Assembly: GCA_910589195.1 (NCBI GenBank)
Contig: CAJUTC010000002.1
Location: forward strand, 1 to 64,000
Source of the DNA: an uncultured Lachnospiraceae bacterium
GTDB taxonomy: Bacteria > Bacillota > Clostridia > Lachnospirales > Lachnospiraceae
Length of the DNA stretch: 64,000 bases
Reading direction: 5' to 3'
In this document: in pieces, positions 53,882-63,272 of the stretch
Layout of the letters: each line of letters starts with the position of its first letter
Numbering within the stretch: position 1 is the stretch's first letter
Notes under the pieces: generated by a model
Told to the model about the DNA's origin: nothing
Database searches by the model: none
The model's input: only the letters and a program-made list of their open reading frames with translations
Translations under genes and position numbers: made by a program

Positions 53882-55195
53882 GGGGTAGTTCAGGCTTCAG
53901 CAAACCTGCCTTCCATAGATACCATTAAGCTGGGGGAGGATTATACAGATTTAACGGCAGAACTCAAAGTGCTGACCCAGCGCACAGATTTAATCGATAC
54001 CACTTTTGCGGAGTATAAGAGCAGGTTTGGGGAGATGTATCCAAACATTACGATCAATTACGAAGGGGTAACGGACTATGTGGAAAGCATTACCATGCGC
54101 CTGACGACAGATGACTGGGGCGATATCTGTATGATTCCGACTACCATGGATAAGGTAGAGCTTCCGGAGCATTTCATTACCTTTGGAGCTAAAGGGGATC
54201 TGGAGAAAAGCTATATTATGCTGAATAATTTCGCCTACAGCGGCCAGGTTTACGGCATGCCTTCCATGGGCAATGCCCAAGGCATTGTTTACAATAAGAA
54301 AGTTTTTGCTGATGCGGGAGTGAATGAGATTCCGAAAACCCCAGATGATTTCCTGGCTGCCTTGCAGAAAATTAAAGATAACACCGACGCAATCCCGCTG
54401 TACACCAATTTTGCCGCCGGCTGGACCATGAGCGCATGGGATGCTTACGTAGCAGGTTCTGCAACAGGCGATCCGGATTTCACCAATATGGGGTTAACCC
54501 ACGGCGCAAACCCGTTCCAGAAACATGAGGATATGACCGGGCCTTATGCGATTTACTATACGTTGTACGAGTCCGTGGCAAGAGGGCTGACGGAAGAAGA
54601 TCCCACTACTACCGACTGGGAAGGCAGCAAGGGCATGATTAACAACGGCCAGATCGGCTGCATGGTATTAGGTTCCTGGGCAGTGGCACAGATGCAGGAG
54701 GGCGGAAACCATCCTGAAGATATCGGCTATATGCCGTTCCCCATTACCGTTAACGGGAAACAGTACGCATCTGCAGGACCTGATTACTGTTACGGCATTA
54801 ACAGCAAGATTTCCGAGGACAACCAGATTGCTTCCATGCTGTATGTAAAATGGCTGATTGAAGAATCCGGGTATGCTTTCGATGCAGGCGCAATCCCCAT
54901 CGTTCAGGGGGCGGAATATCCGGACGTATTAAAAGCATTTGACGGCATCGACTTTATTATTGACAATCCTCCGTTAGAAGGTGAGGAAGAGCTGTTCAAC
55001 CTGGTAAATAATGATTCCGAGATCGGTTTGAACAATTCCAATGAGCCGAAACAGGCGATTGTGGAAGCTGCCTTGCTGCAGTCCATGACATTTGATGAGA
55101 TTATGGATGAGTGGAACGAAAAGTGGACTTCGGCCCAGGAAAATAACGGTGTAACCCCGGAGGAATATGACTATATCGCTGCGAATTCCCAATAA
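53882..55195 (+). pseudogene. Sugar ABC transporter binding protein lacking its start and signal peptide
   Basis: From 53894 the frame encodes ASANLPSIDTIKLGEDYTDL and an intact type I extracellular solute-binding domain of about 430 residues (SBP_bac_1 type), as in the manno-oligosaccharide binding protein of Roseburia-type loci. No ATG, signal peptide or lipobox lies upstream: an in-frame TGA occurs at 53867, and the mature sequence adjoins the cre-like site. The Gly/Ser codons just before it are in another frame. A GTG at 53969 is the first possible start. It was probably damaged by a deletion at its 5' end; the permease genes after it are intact. Confidence 0.65.
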
Positions 55196-55258
55196 CCCCA
55201 TACATGGATAAAAGGGGTTTGCCGGAACTGCAAAATAATCAAAAAAGGGGGCAGTCAA

Positions 55259-56233
55259 ATGTCAGTTGAAAAATTCTCAAAATGGGCAAAGTCCAGGAAG
55301 GGGCAGCGTCTGTTCGTTATCATTACCTTTATGGCAGTGCCGTTAACGCTGCTTATGCTGTTTACGTACATTCCGTTTTTGGAAATGTTTAAGTTCAGTT
55401 TTTATAACATGAAGTATTCTGGGGCCAGGACGTTCGTAGGGCTGAAAAACTATGCGGAAGTATTCAGCAGGGACGATTGCTTTAAGTCATTGCTGCTGGC
55501 ATTCTACTACATAGCCGCATCCTTTGTGCAGCTTGGCCTGGCTTTGTATTTCGCCACCATTTTCTGCTTTAACCTGAGAGGGAAAGAGCTGTTTAAAGGA
55601 TTCCTGTTCTTCCCTTACCTGGTATGCGGTATTGCCATCGGCTTTATCTTTAAATTTTTCTTTACCAGGGGCTTCGTACTGGATACGGTTCTGGGGTGGA
55701 TCGGGATTCCCTTAGAAAGCCTTCCCTACTGGCTGAAGGATACGCGGATTAACAATATTTCCCTGGTGTTTACTTCTGTATGGCGTTATTTAGGCCAGAA
55801 CATGGTTCTGTTCTTAGGCGCGATGATGTCGGTAGACCAGACCCTTTATGAGGCAGCCGCAATCGACGGCGCCAACGCCTGGAATAAGTTCCGCTACATT
55901 ATGCTTCCCAGCATTAACTCCGTTATCGTGCTGAATATGATTATGTCCATCTCCGGATCCTTAAGCGCGTTCGATCCGCCTTACGTCATTACCAACGGCA
56001 GCTTCGGCACAGGAACTTACTTTGTCATTATGAACAGGATTGCCCATGAAAACCAGAAGGTAGGCCTGGCGTCGGCTATGGCGATCGTTTTGATGGCGCT
56101 GATTTTTGTGGTAACGATTTTCCAGAAAGTGGTTATGGCTAAACTGTTCCCCAATGACGAATCGGAGGAGAGCATCCGCAGAAGAAGGATGAAACGGGAA
56201 AAACAGTTAAGTAAAGGAGGTGCATCTGTATGA
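55259..56233 (+). CDS. Carbohydrate ABC transporter permease (MalF/UgpA type)
   Basis: 324 residues, six membrane helices, and the EAA loop YEAAAIDGANAWNKFRYIMLP (about 199-219) that contacts the ATPase. It forms the channel with the next gene product. GGGGGC precedes the ATG. The ATPase subunit is not encoded here; such importers usually share a general MsmX/MsiK-type ATPase. Confidence 0.93.
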   Translation: MSVEKFSKWAKSRKGQRLFVIITFMAVPLTLLMLFTYIPFLEMFKFSFYNMKYSGARTFVGLKNYAEVFSRDDCFKSLLLAFYYIAASFVQLGLALYFATIFCFNLRGKELFKGFLFFPYLVCGIAIGFIFKFFFTRGFVLDTVLGWIGIPLESLPYWLKDTRINNISLVFTSVWRYLGQNMVLFLGAMMSVDQTLYEAAAIDGANAWNKFRYIMLPSINSVIVLNMIMSISGSLSAFDPPYVITNGSFGTGTYFVIMNRIAHENQKVGLASAMAIVLMALIFVVTIFQKVVMAKLFPNDESEESIRRRRMKREKQLSKGGASV

Positions 56234-57078
56234 CGCCGATGATGAGAATAAAGAAATATGTGTTAATTTTCCTGAAATATTTTTCCGTTATCCTGGCGGC
56301 ATTTATTGCCCTGCTTCCTATTGCAAGCTGTGTAATTACCGCATTTAAGTCGCCGGAAGAGTATGCCAACACCAACGTTATGCAGCTTCCTTCCAATTGG
56401 CTGCACTTTAACAACTTTATTGAAGCATGGCAGAAGGCCAATATGGGCCTGGCATTCCGCAACTCCCTGATTGTGATGGTGTTCGTGTTAAGCGGTTCCA
56501 TCCTGTTCAGTTCCATGCTGGCATATATCCTGAACCGGTTTAAATTCCCGGGCAACGGCTTAATCAAAAATTTGTTCCTGTTTGCAAGCCTCCTTCCAGG
56601 AATCGCCATGCAGGTATCGGTTTACCAGATTATGTACAATTTAGGGCTTATTAACCATCTGTACGGCTATATTATCGTGATGATGGGCACGGATATTATT
56701 GCCGTTACCATATTTATCCAGTTCTTTGAAAACCTGTCGGTATCCCTGGATGAGTCGGCGATTATGGACGGGTGCACTTACTTTGGAGTGTTCTTTAAGA
56801 TTTTATTCCCTCTTTTAAAACCGGCCATTGTAACAGTGCTGATTTTAAAAGGAGTAAGTACGTACAACGAATACTATATGGCGAACCTGTACTTACAGGA
56901 TAAGAGCAAACTGGTCGTTGTGGCAACTTCCCTGTACACCTTCACCGGCCCTATGGGAAACCAGTATAACTACATCTGCGCAGGCGTGCTGATTACGCTG
57001 CTTCCGGCACTGATTATCTTCCTTTGCTGCCAGAAACAGATCTACGGCGGCCTGGCTGCAGGAGCGGTTAAAGGTTAA
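56230..57078 (+). CDS. Carbohydrate ABC transporter permease (MalG/UgpE type)
   Basis: 282 residues, six membrane helices, EAA-like loop DESAIMDGCTYFGVFFKILFP (about 175-195). It overlaps the previous gene by 4 nt (ATGA) after AAAGGAGG, so the two are translationally coupled. The GH130 gene follows after a 141-nt gap with a GC-rich hairpin. Confidence 0.93.
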   Translation: MTPMMRIKKYVLIFLKYFSVILAAFIALLPIASCVITAFKSPEEYANTNVMQLPSNWLHFNNFIEAWQKANMGLAFRNSLIVMVFVLSGSILFSSMLAYILNRFKFPGNGLIKNLFLFASLLPGIAMQVSVYQIMYNLGLINHLYGYIIVMMGTDIIAVTIFIQFFENLSVSLDESAIMDGCTYFGVFFKILFPLLKPAIVTVLILKGVSTYNEYYMANLYLQDKSKLVVVATSLYTFTGPMGNQYNYICAGVLITLLPALIIFLCCQKQIYGGLAAGAVKG

Positions 57079-57134
57079 ATATAAAAAAGTAAAGCAGGTT
57101 CTGCACGAAGCTTTCACATACGATGATTTATGCC

Positions 57135-57165
57135 GCGCCCTGCCGGACAGAAAACGGCAGGGCGC
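57135..57165 (+). other. GC-rich hairpin between transporter and phosphorylase genes
   Basis: GCGCCCTGCCG and CGGCAGGGCGC form a perfect 11-bp stem with a 9-nt loop, not followed by T. It may stabilise the upstream mRNA end or act as a partial terminator, separating transporter and enzyme expression. Confidence 0.55.
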
Positions 57166-57219
57166 AAGTGGTAAAAACACAGCAATTATGTTCATATTTG
57201 TAAATTTGGAGGAGATTAT

Positions 57220-58242
57220 ATGGATAATTTTCATTTGATTGAGCAGGGGTCTGCCAACATCCCCTGGCAGGATAAACCGGAGGGTCTGACCGGCTCTCCA
57301 CTGTGGCGCTATCAGGATAACCCGGTAATTAAAAGAAATCCTTTGGATGGCGTAGCACGGATCTTTAACAGCGCGGTAATTCCCTATGAAGGGGCGTTTA
57401 TCGGCGTATTCCGGGGAGAACAGATCAATGGAATCCCCTATATTTACCTGGGAAGGAGCAAGGATGGAATAAACTGGGATTTTGACGGGGAGAAAATCCA
57501 CTTTGAGGATGAGGACGGGAATCCGTTTATGCCGAAATACGCTTACGATCCCCGCCTGGTTAAGGTAGAGGATACCTACTATATTATTTGGTGCCAGGAC
57601 TTTTACGGGGCGAGCATCGGCTTGGCCAAAACCCGGGATTTTAAGAAATTTGTACGGGCGGAGAACCCGTTCCTGCCCTTTAACCGGAACGCCGTGCTGT
57701 TCCCCAGGAAAGTGAACGGGAAATTTATGATGCTTTCCCGCCCCAGCGACAGCGGCCATACGCCATTCGGCGATATCTTCCTTTCGGAAAGCCCGGATCT
57801 GGTTTACTGGGGAAAGCACCGCCATGTAATGGGAAAAACGGATGAGTGGTGGGAAAATGTAAAGATTGGCGGCGGGGCGGCCCCCATTGAAACCAGCGAA
57901 GGATGGCTGCTGATTTACCACGGCGTGACAGGAACCTGCAATGGCTATGTATACAGCATAGGTGGGGCGATCCTGGATATCGACCAGCCGTCCGTGGTGA
58001 AATACCGCTGTGAAAATTTCCTGCTGACGCCGGAAGAATGGTACGAGGAAAGAGGGTTTGTGCCCAATGTAACGTTCCCCTGCGCAGCGCTCCAGGATAA
58101 GGAAACGAACCGCCTGGCGATTTACTACGGGGCGGCGGACAGTTACGTAGGCCTGGCCTTCGCTTACGCGGATGAACTGGTGGATTATATAAAGAACCAC
58201 AGCGTAGTCCGGGAATCCGATCAAGAGCTGGGGAAACGGTAA
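57220..58242 (+). CDS. GH130 beta-1,4-mannooligosaccharide phosphorylase (GH130_2 type)
   Basis: 340 residues. Five-bladed beta-propeller typical of GH130: VARIFNSAVIPYEGAFIGVFRG (start of the fold), YDPRLVKVEDTYYI with the conserved Asp, and GGGAAPIETSEGWLLIYHGV. It cleaves terminal mannose from manno-oligosaccharides with phosphate, releasing mannose-1-phosphate, and conserves the bond energy. No signal peptide, so it acts on imported sugars. The subfamily call rests on length and on the partner genes. Confidence 0.88.
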   Translation: MDNFHLIEQGSANIPWQDKPEGLTGSPLWRYQDNPVIKRNPLDGVARIFNSAVIPYEGAFIGVFRGEQINGIPYIYLGRSKDGINWDFDGEKIHFEDEDGNPFMPKYAYDPRLVKVEDTYYIIWCQDFYGASIGLAKTRDFKKFVRAENPFLPFNRNAVLFPRKVNGKFMMLSRPSDSGHTPFGDIFLSESPDLVYWGKHRHVMGKTDEWWENVKIGGGAAPIETSEGWLLIYHGVTGTCNGYVYSIGGAILDIDQPSVVKYRCENFLLTPEEWYEERGFVPNVTFPCAALQDKETNRLAIYYGAADSYVGLAFAYADELVDYIKNHSVVRESDQELGKR

Positions 58243-58316
58243 TATTGCCTGGCGGAAAAGGACAAGAGCGTAGGAAGGGAAACGGTGAAAGAAAACAGAA
58301 GGAAGGAAAAACGCAA

Positions 58317-59495
58317 ATGATGGAACGGTTAAAAGAAGAGGCTCTGGGCCATGTGCGGGAAAAGATCCTGCCCTTTTGGATGAACCTTAAGGACGAGGAG
58401 CAGGGCGGTTATTATGGGTATATGGATTATGATCTGAACGTAGATAAACAGGCGGTAAAGGGCTGCATCTTAAACAGCCGGATCTTATGGTTTTTTTCCA
58501 ACGCCTGTACCTGCCTGAAGGATCCTTCCCTGCTTCCTTATGCCGGCCATGCATACCGGTTTTTAAAGGAATCCTGCCTGGATTACCAGTACGGCGGCCT
58601 GTACTGGTCCGTAACTTATGACGGGAAGGCTGAGGACGGGACGAAACACGTATACAACCAGGCTTTTGCCGTATATGCCCTGTCTTCTTATTATGAAGCA
58701 TCGGGAGATGAAGAAGCCCTTGGGATTGCCTGGAAGCTGTTTGGTCTGATTGAGGAAAAGGGGAAAGATGAGGGCGGATACCTGGAAGCTTTTGAGCGGG
58801 ATTTTGAAACGCCGGCTGGGAATGAAAAACTGTCGGAGAATGGCGTAATGGCCGACAGGACGATGAATACCCTTCTCCACGTATTCGAAGCTTACATGGA
58901 ACTTTACCGGGTGACAGGCGACGGGCGGGTGAAAAAACCCTTAAGGGATATCCTGGAATGCTTTGCCGGAAGGATTTATAATCCCGCCCGCCACCGTCAG
59001 GAGGTATTTTTTGACAAGGATTGGAATTCGCTAATCGATCTCCATTCCTACGGCCATGATATCGAAACGTCCTGGCTGATTGACCGGGGCTGTGAAGTTT
59101 TAGGCGATCCGAAAACCGCCGCAAAGCTTCTTCCCATTACCGGGGATCTGGCTGACTGTGTGTACCGGAAGGCGTACCATAACCGCTCCTTGTGGAATGA
59201 GTGCGAGCGGGGCACAGAGGATAAGACCAGGGTATGGTGGGTTCAGGCGGAAGCCGTGGTAGGCTTTTTAAATGCCTGGGAAAGGGCACCGGAAAAGGAT
59301 GAGTACCGCCAGGCGGCTAACGATATCTGGGAATACATTAAGGAATACATGGTGGATAAGCGGGAAGGGTCTGAGTGGTTCTGGGATCTGAACGATAAGG
59401 GGAAGCCAGAGAGCAGGAAACCTATAGCAGAACCGTGGAAATGCCCGTACCATAACGGGCGGATGTGTTTCGAAATCATCAGGAGGTTATCGTAA
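58317..59495 (+). CDS. Cellobiose/mannobiose 2-epimerase (AGE family)
   Basis: 392 residues from ATG 58317 (GGAAGG upstream; the open frame to 58245 includes the ribosome site). An (alpha/alpha)6 barrel with family motifs EEQGGYYGYMDYD, NSRILWFFSNA, YNQAFAVYALS, SYGHDIETSWL (conserved His) and VWWVQAEAVVGF. It converts beta-1,4-mannobiose to mannosyl-glucose, the substrate of the GH130_1 enzyme encoded 1 nt downstream. Cytoplasmic. Confidence 0.9.
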   Translation: MMERLKEEALGHVREKILPFWMNLKDEEQGGYYGYMDYDLNVDKQAVKGCILNSRILWFFSNACTCLKDPSLLPYAGHAYRFLKESCLDYQYGGLYWSVTYDGKAEDGTKHVYNQAFAVYALSSYYEASGDEEALGIAWKLFGLIEEKGKDEGGYLEAFERDFETPAGNEKLSENGVMADRTMNTLLHVFEAYMELYRVTGDGRVKKPLRDILECFAGRIYNPARHRQEVFFDKDWNSLIDLHSYGHDIETSWLIDRGCEVLGDPKTAAKLLPITGDLADCVYRKAYHNRSLWNECERGTEDKTRVWWVQAEAVVGFLNAWERAPEKDEYRQAANDIWEYIKEYMVDKREGSEWFWDLNDKGKPESRKPIAEPWKCPYHNGRMCFEIIRRLS

Positions 59496-59496
59496 G

Positions 59497-60669
59497 ATGC
59501 TGCATCAACAATATTATATCCAACAGGAAAAGTACGAAAAGCTGATTGGAAGGAAGAACCGGAAGGCGGATTTTTATAACGGCCTTTATGAACGGTACCA
59601 GGATCCGGTGCTGACCAGGGATCACGCCCCGCTGCATTGGAAATATGATTTAAATAAGGAAACGAACCCCTATTTTATGGAGCGCCTTGGCATTAATGCC
59701 GTAATGAATTCCGGCGCAATCCGCTTAAACGGGAAATTTTACCTGGTAGCCCGGGTGGAGGGGGCAGACAGGAAATCTTTCTTTGCCGTAGCAGAGAGCG
59801 ACAGTGGCGTTGACGGTTTCCGGTTCTGGGATTATCCAATCCAGATTCCCGATACCTGCCCGGAAGAAACGAATGTGTACGATATGCGCCTTACCCAGCA
59901 TGAGGACGGCTATATTTACGGTGTGTTCTGCTCGGAAAGCAAGGATAAGGAAAACCCCGACTTTTCCGCAGCGGTGGCAGAGGCAGGCATCGTCAGGACA
60001 AAGGATCTGGTGTCCTGGGAACGGCTGGATAATTTAAAAACCCTCCGCTCCCCCCAGCAGAGGAACGTAGTGCTCCATCCGGAATTTGTAGACGGGAAGT
60101 ACGCGTTCTATACCAGGCCCATGGACGGGTTTATTGAAACGGGCAGCGGCGGCGGGATCGGGTTCGGCCTTTGTGAGGATATCTGCCATGGGATGATTGA
60201 CGAAGAAACGATCATCAGCAGGCGGATTTACCACACCTTAACCGAGGCGAAGAATGGTGCGGGGGCCGTGCCTATCCGGGGAAAGAACTGCTGGATCCAC
60301 ATCGCCCACGGGGTGAGGAATACGGCGGCAGGCCTTCGGTATGTGCTGTATGCATTCGCTGCGGACTTACAGGATCCGGCTAAGGTGATCGGGGAGCCGT
60401 CCGGCGTTTTCCTGGTTCCCCTGGGGAATGAGCGGGTAGGCGATGTGTCTAACGTAGTGTTTACCAACGGCGCGGTGGCCGATGAGGACGGAACCATCTA
60501 TATTTACTACGCTTCCTGCGATACCAGGTTGCACGTGGCGGTAACTTCTATTGATAGGATGGAAGATTACCTGTTCCATACGCCCAAGGATCCTTTGCGC
60601 TCCCCGGACTGCGTAAAACAGCGGTGCAGGCTGATTGAGCAGAATTTAGCCTTATTGGGAAAGCAATAA
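59497..60669 (+). CDS. GH130 4-O-beta-mannosyl-glucose phosphorylase (GH130_1 type)
   Basis: 390 residues, longer than the first GH130 protein as expected for subfamily 1. Features: YQDPVLTRDHAPLHWKYDLN and NPYFMERLGINAVMNSGAI in the N-terminal part, YDMRLTQHEDGYIYG with the conserved Asp, GAGAVPIRGKNCWIHIAHGV, and a C-terminal helix. It splits mannosyl-glucose with phosphate into mannose-1-phosphate and glucose. It follows the epimerase by 1 nt, so the two pathway steps are translationally coupled. Confidence 0.9.
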   Translation: MLHQQYYIQQEKYEKLIGRKNRKADFYNGLYERYQDPVLTRDHAPLHWKYDLNKETNPYFMERLGINAVMNSGAIRLNGKFYLVARVEGADRKSFFAVAESDSGVDGFRFWDYPIQIPDTCPEETNVYDMRLTQHEDGYIYGVFCSESKDKENPDFSAAVAEAGIVRTKDLVSWERLDNLKTLRSPQQRNVVLHPEFVDGKYAFYTRPMDGFIETGSGGGIGFGLCEDICHGMIDEETIISRRIYHTLTEAKNGAGAVPIRGKNCWIHIAHGVRNTAAGLRYVLYAFAADLQDPAKVIGEPSGVFLVPLGNERVGDVSNVVFTNGAVADEDGTIYIYYASCDTRLHVAVTSIDRMEDYLFHTPKDPLRSPDCVKQRCRLIEQNLALLGKQ

Positions 60670-60703
60670 GGCGGTTTTCGCCCATAAGGCCTTGTAATGC
60701 CGG

Positions 60704-60727
60704 GCGATTGCGCTGATAGGCAATCGC
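60704..60727 (+). other. Hairpin between GH130_1 and CE2 genes
   Basis: GCGATTGC and GCAATCGC form an 8-bp stem with an 8-nt loop and no T-tract. Similar in placement to the hairpin at 57135-57165. Confidence 0.45.
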
Positions 60728-60764
60728 AATCGGAAAAGGGCACACAAGATGGAGGGATAAACAG

Positions 60765-61823
60765 ATGTTTATTGCATTGGATGATCAGCGGCTTTCCTAC
60801 AGCGGGAGGATTGATATCCGGAACCCGAAAAAGCCGGAATTTATCTTCCCGGCTACCTCCCTTTCTTTCCGCTTTAGGGGGAAGCAGGCCGTGCTTATCG
60901 TGGAAAACCGCCGGTTGTACTGGGATAATTTCCTTGGCGGGATGGTTGACGGGAAACAAAAGACATGGAAACTTAACCAAGAAGGGGAAACCAGGATTGT
61001 GCTGGCGGAAAGCAAAGAAGATGAAGAGCATCAGATTGTGGTATTTAAGCGGCAGGACTGCTGCCATGAGGTGGTGCTTTGCTCCCTGGAGCTGTGGGAA
61101 GGAAGCCTGCTTCTTCCTCCCACGGAAAAACCAGGGCGCAGGATGGAAGTATACGGAGATTCGGTTTCGGCTGGAGAAGTATCTGAGGCCGCGGATTATG
61201 TGGGAAAACCGGATCCTGAGCACCAAGGAGGGTATTCCAATAGCTGGTATTCCTATGCATGGATTGCGGCGAGGAAACTGGGAGCGGAACTTCACGATAT
61301 TGCCCAGGGAGGGATCCCCTTGCTGAACCATACAGGATGGTTTGCCCCGCCAAAGTATCCCGGGATGGAATTTATGTGGGATAAGCTCCATTACCATCCA
61401 GACTTAGGGGAAGCCATGGAATGGGATTTTTCCCGGTACCAGCCCCAGCTAGTGGTGATCGCCGTGGGGCAGAATGACAGTAATCCAGAGGACTATATGG
61501 CTGTGGAGCCAGACGGGGAGAAGGCCGAAAAATGGAAAAGGAAATACCGAAAGTTTGTGGAGGATGTCCGGGAAAAGTATCCTGAGGCAGTGATTGTGCT
61601 GGCGACGACAATTTTAGAACATCACGGGAACTGGGACAGAGCCATTGAAGAGGTATGCCAAAGGATCCGGTCTTCGGGTGACGGGAAAGTTTACCATTTT
61701 CTGTACAGCAGGAACGGGAGAGGAACGCCCGGGCATATCCGGGCGGAGGAAGCAAAGGAAATGGCAAAAGAACTGGTTTCCTTTGTGGAAGGACTGGAGG
61801 CCTTGAGGTGGCAGGCCCCATGA
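60765..61823 (+). CDS. CE2-type carbohydrate acetyl esterase
   Basis: 352 residues. N-terminal beta-sandwich (about 1-115) followed by an SGNH hydrolase domain: nucleophile YGDSVSAGEV (Ser133), VGQNDSN (block III Asn/Asp) and the C-terminal TPGHIRAEE with the catalytic His. CE2 enzymes remove acetyl groups from mannan and xylan oligosaccharides; in Roseburia mannan loci a CE2 works with a CE17 partner. No signal peptide, so it acts after import. GGAGGGATAAAC precedes the ATG. Confidence 0.88.
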   Translation: MFIALDDQRLSYSGRIDIRNPKKPEFIFPATSLSFRFRGKQAVLIVENRRLYWDNFLGGMVDGKQKTWKLNQEGETRIVLAESKEDEEHQIVVFKRQDCCHEVVLCSLELWEGSLLLPPTEKPGRRMEVYGDSVSAGEVSEAADYVGKPDPEHQGGYSNSWYSYAWIAARKLGAELHDIAQGGIPLLNHTGWFAPPKYPGMEFMWDKLHYHPDLGEAMEWDFSRYQPQLVVIAVGQNDSNPEDYMAVEPDGEKAEKWKRKYRKFVEDVREKYPEAVIVLATTILEHHGNWDRAIEEVCQRIRSSGDGKVYHFLYSRNGRGTPGHIRAEEAKEMAKELVSFVEGLEALRWQAP

Positions 61824-61943
61824 AACGCCAACGTTCCCTGAGGTGGCTTTATGGAATATTTCCCAGAAAGGAATTTTACAGGGTTTGGATAAATGATGTT
61901 AGGAAGCAAGTGAACAGGTAAGTTATGTTGATGAGGAAGAAGA

Positions 61944-63074
61944 ATGGATGTGGATAATCGAAGGCTGGTTTCCTGCATGGTGCGGGCGATGCAGGGGGAA
62001 GAACTGACATTAGGATTTTTGGGAGGGCCGATTACCCAGGGGAGTTTGGCTTCCCGGCCAGAGCATTCCTACGCGGAAAACGTGTACAGGTGGTGGAAGG
62101 AAACCTTTCCGAATGCGCATTTCCAGTATGTGAATGCAGGAGTTGGGGGGACAGATTCCCATTTTGGAACGGCCAGGGCCAAAAGGGATTTGCTGGAGAA
62201 GGATCCGGATGTGGTGGTGGTGGATTTCAGTGTGAACGATCTGCCGGAAAAGCATTTCCAGGAAACGTTTGAGGGTCTTTTGCGGAAGATCCTTGGCTGG
62301 CATTCTAGGCCAGCAGTGCTGGTGCTGAATAATGTATATTACGATACCGGGAAGAGCGCGCAGGATCTCCATAACCAGGTGGCTGGGCATTACCAGGTTC
62401 CCTGGGTTAGCATACGGGATACGGTTTACCGGGAAATGGCCGGTGGCGTGTATGCCATGGGGGAACTGACGGCAGATGGCCTTCATCCTAATGATTTTGG
62501 CCATGGCCTGGTGGCGCGGGAAGTGATCCGGTATTTGGAAGAAGTAAAGCAGGAAGCCCAAAAACAGGGAGTTTGCGGAATTGTAAAGAATGGCTGGATT
62601 TTTGCGGAGGAGAGGAAACTTCCGGAACCGCTGACAAGGAACGGGTATGAGCACGCGGTATATCTGGACTGCCGGAACAGTTTTCCGGAATTATCCGGTT
62701 TTGTCCCGGATGCCAGGGAAGAAATGTACCGAGGGGATTTTTTTCGGAACGGATGGATTGGGAAGAAAAAAGGAAACGGGATTTGTTTTGAGGTAGAATG
62801 TTCCTGCCTGGCCATCCAGTACAGGAAGGCTGTGGGAGGAAGAGCCTGCATTGCTGGGATAACGGTGGAGAGGGAAGACGGAAGCGGCAAGAGCAAAGGA
62901 GAAACGATTGGGAACGGTGTAATGCTGGACGGAAATTTTGACGAGGATTGGGGAGATTGCCTGTACCTGCAGGAGCTTTTGCGCTACAGGGACAGGGCAA
63001 GGTACAAAGTCCGGATTGAGGTTACAAAAGAAGGGGAGATTCCCTTCTACCTCCTGTCATTGATTGTGGCATGA
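61944..63074 (+). CDS. CE17-like SGNH esterase with Pro at the nucleophile position
   Basis: 376 residues. The SGNH domain (1-200) has block I LGFLGGPITQGS (24-35), YVNAGVGGTDS, FSVNDLPEKH and the C-terminal DGLHPND with catalytic Asp/His. A beta-sandwich, probably CBM35-like, follows (about 215-376). In relatives block I reads GGSITQGS and its Ser is the nucleophile; here codon 29 is CCG (62028-62030), one base from TCG. The enzyme may be inactive, or a carbohydrate-binding relic. A short gap after the CE2 gene holds nothing else. Confidence 0.82.
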   Translation: MDVDNRRLVSCMVRAMQGEELTLGFLGGPITQGSLASRPEHSYAENVYRWWKETFPNAHFQYVNAGVGGTDSHFGTARAKRDLLEKDPDVVVVDFSVNDLPEKHFQETFEGLLRKILGWHSRPAVLVLNNVYYDTGKSAQDLHNQVAGHYQVPWVSIRDTVYREMAGGVYAMGELTADGLHPNDFGHGLVAREVIRYLEEVKQEAQKQGVCGIVKNGWIFAEERKLPEPLTRNGYEHAVYLDCRNSFPELSGFVPDAREEMYRGDFFRNGWIGKKKGNGICFEVECSCLAIQYRKAVGGRACIAGITVEREDGSGKSKGETIGNGVMLDGNFDEDWGDCLYLQELLRYRDRARYKVRIEVTKEGEIPFYLLSLIVA

Positions 63075-63272
63075 ATGTTTGCGGTACTGCGTTTTTGCGG
63101 GCGCGAAAAGGTTTCGGTTAAAGATGGAGATCACCGGCGTACAGCCGGATAAATGCCGCATCCGGCGGTTTTAGCCGTTTTAGGCTTGGCCGGACGGAAA
63201 AGAAATGGGATGTGCTGGAGAACAGCAGCGCGGCAGATAGACTAAGAATGAGTAACCAGGGAGGATGTTTGC

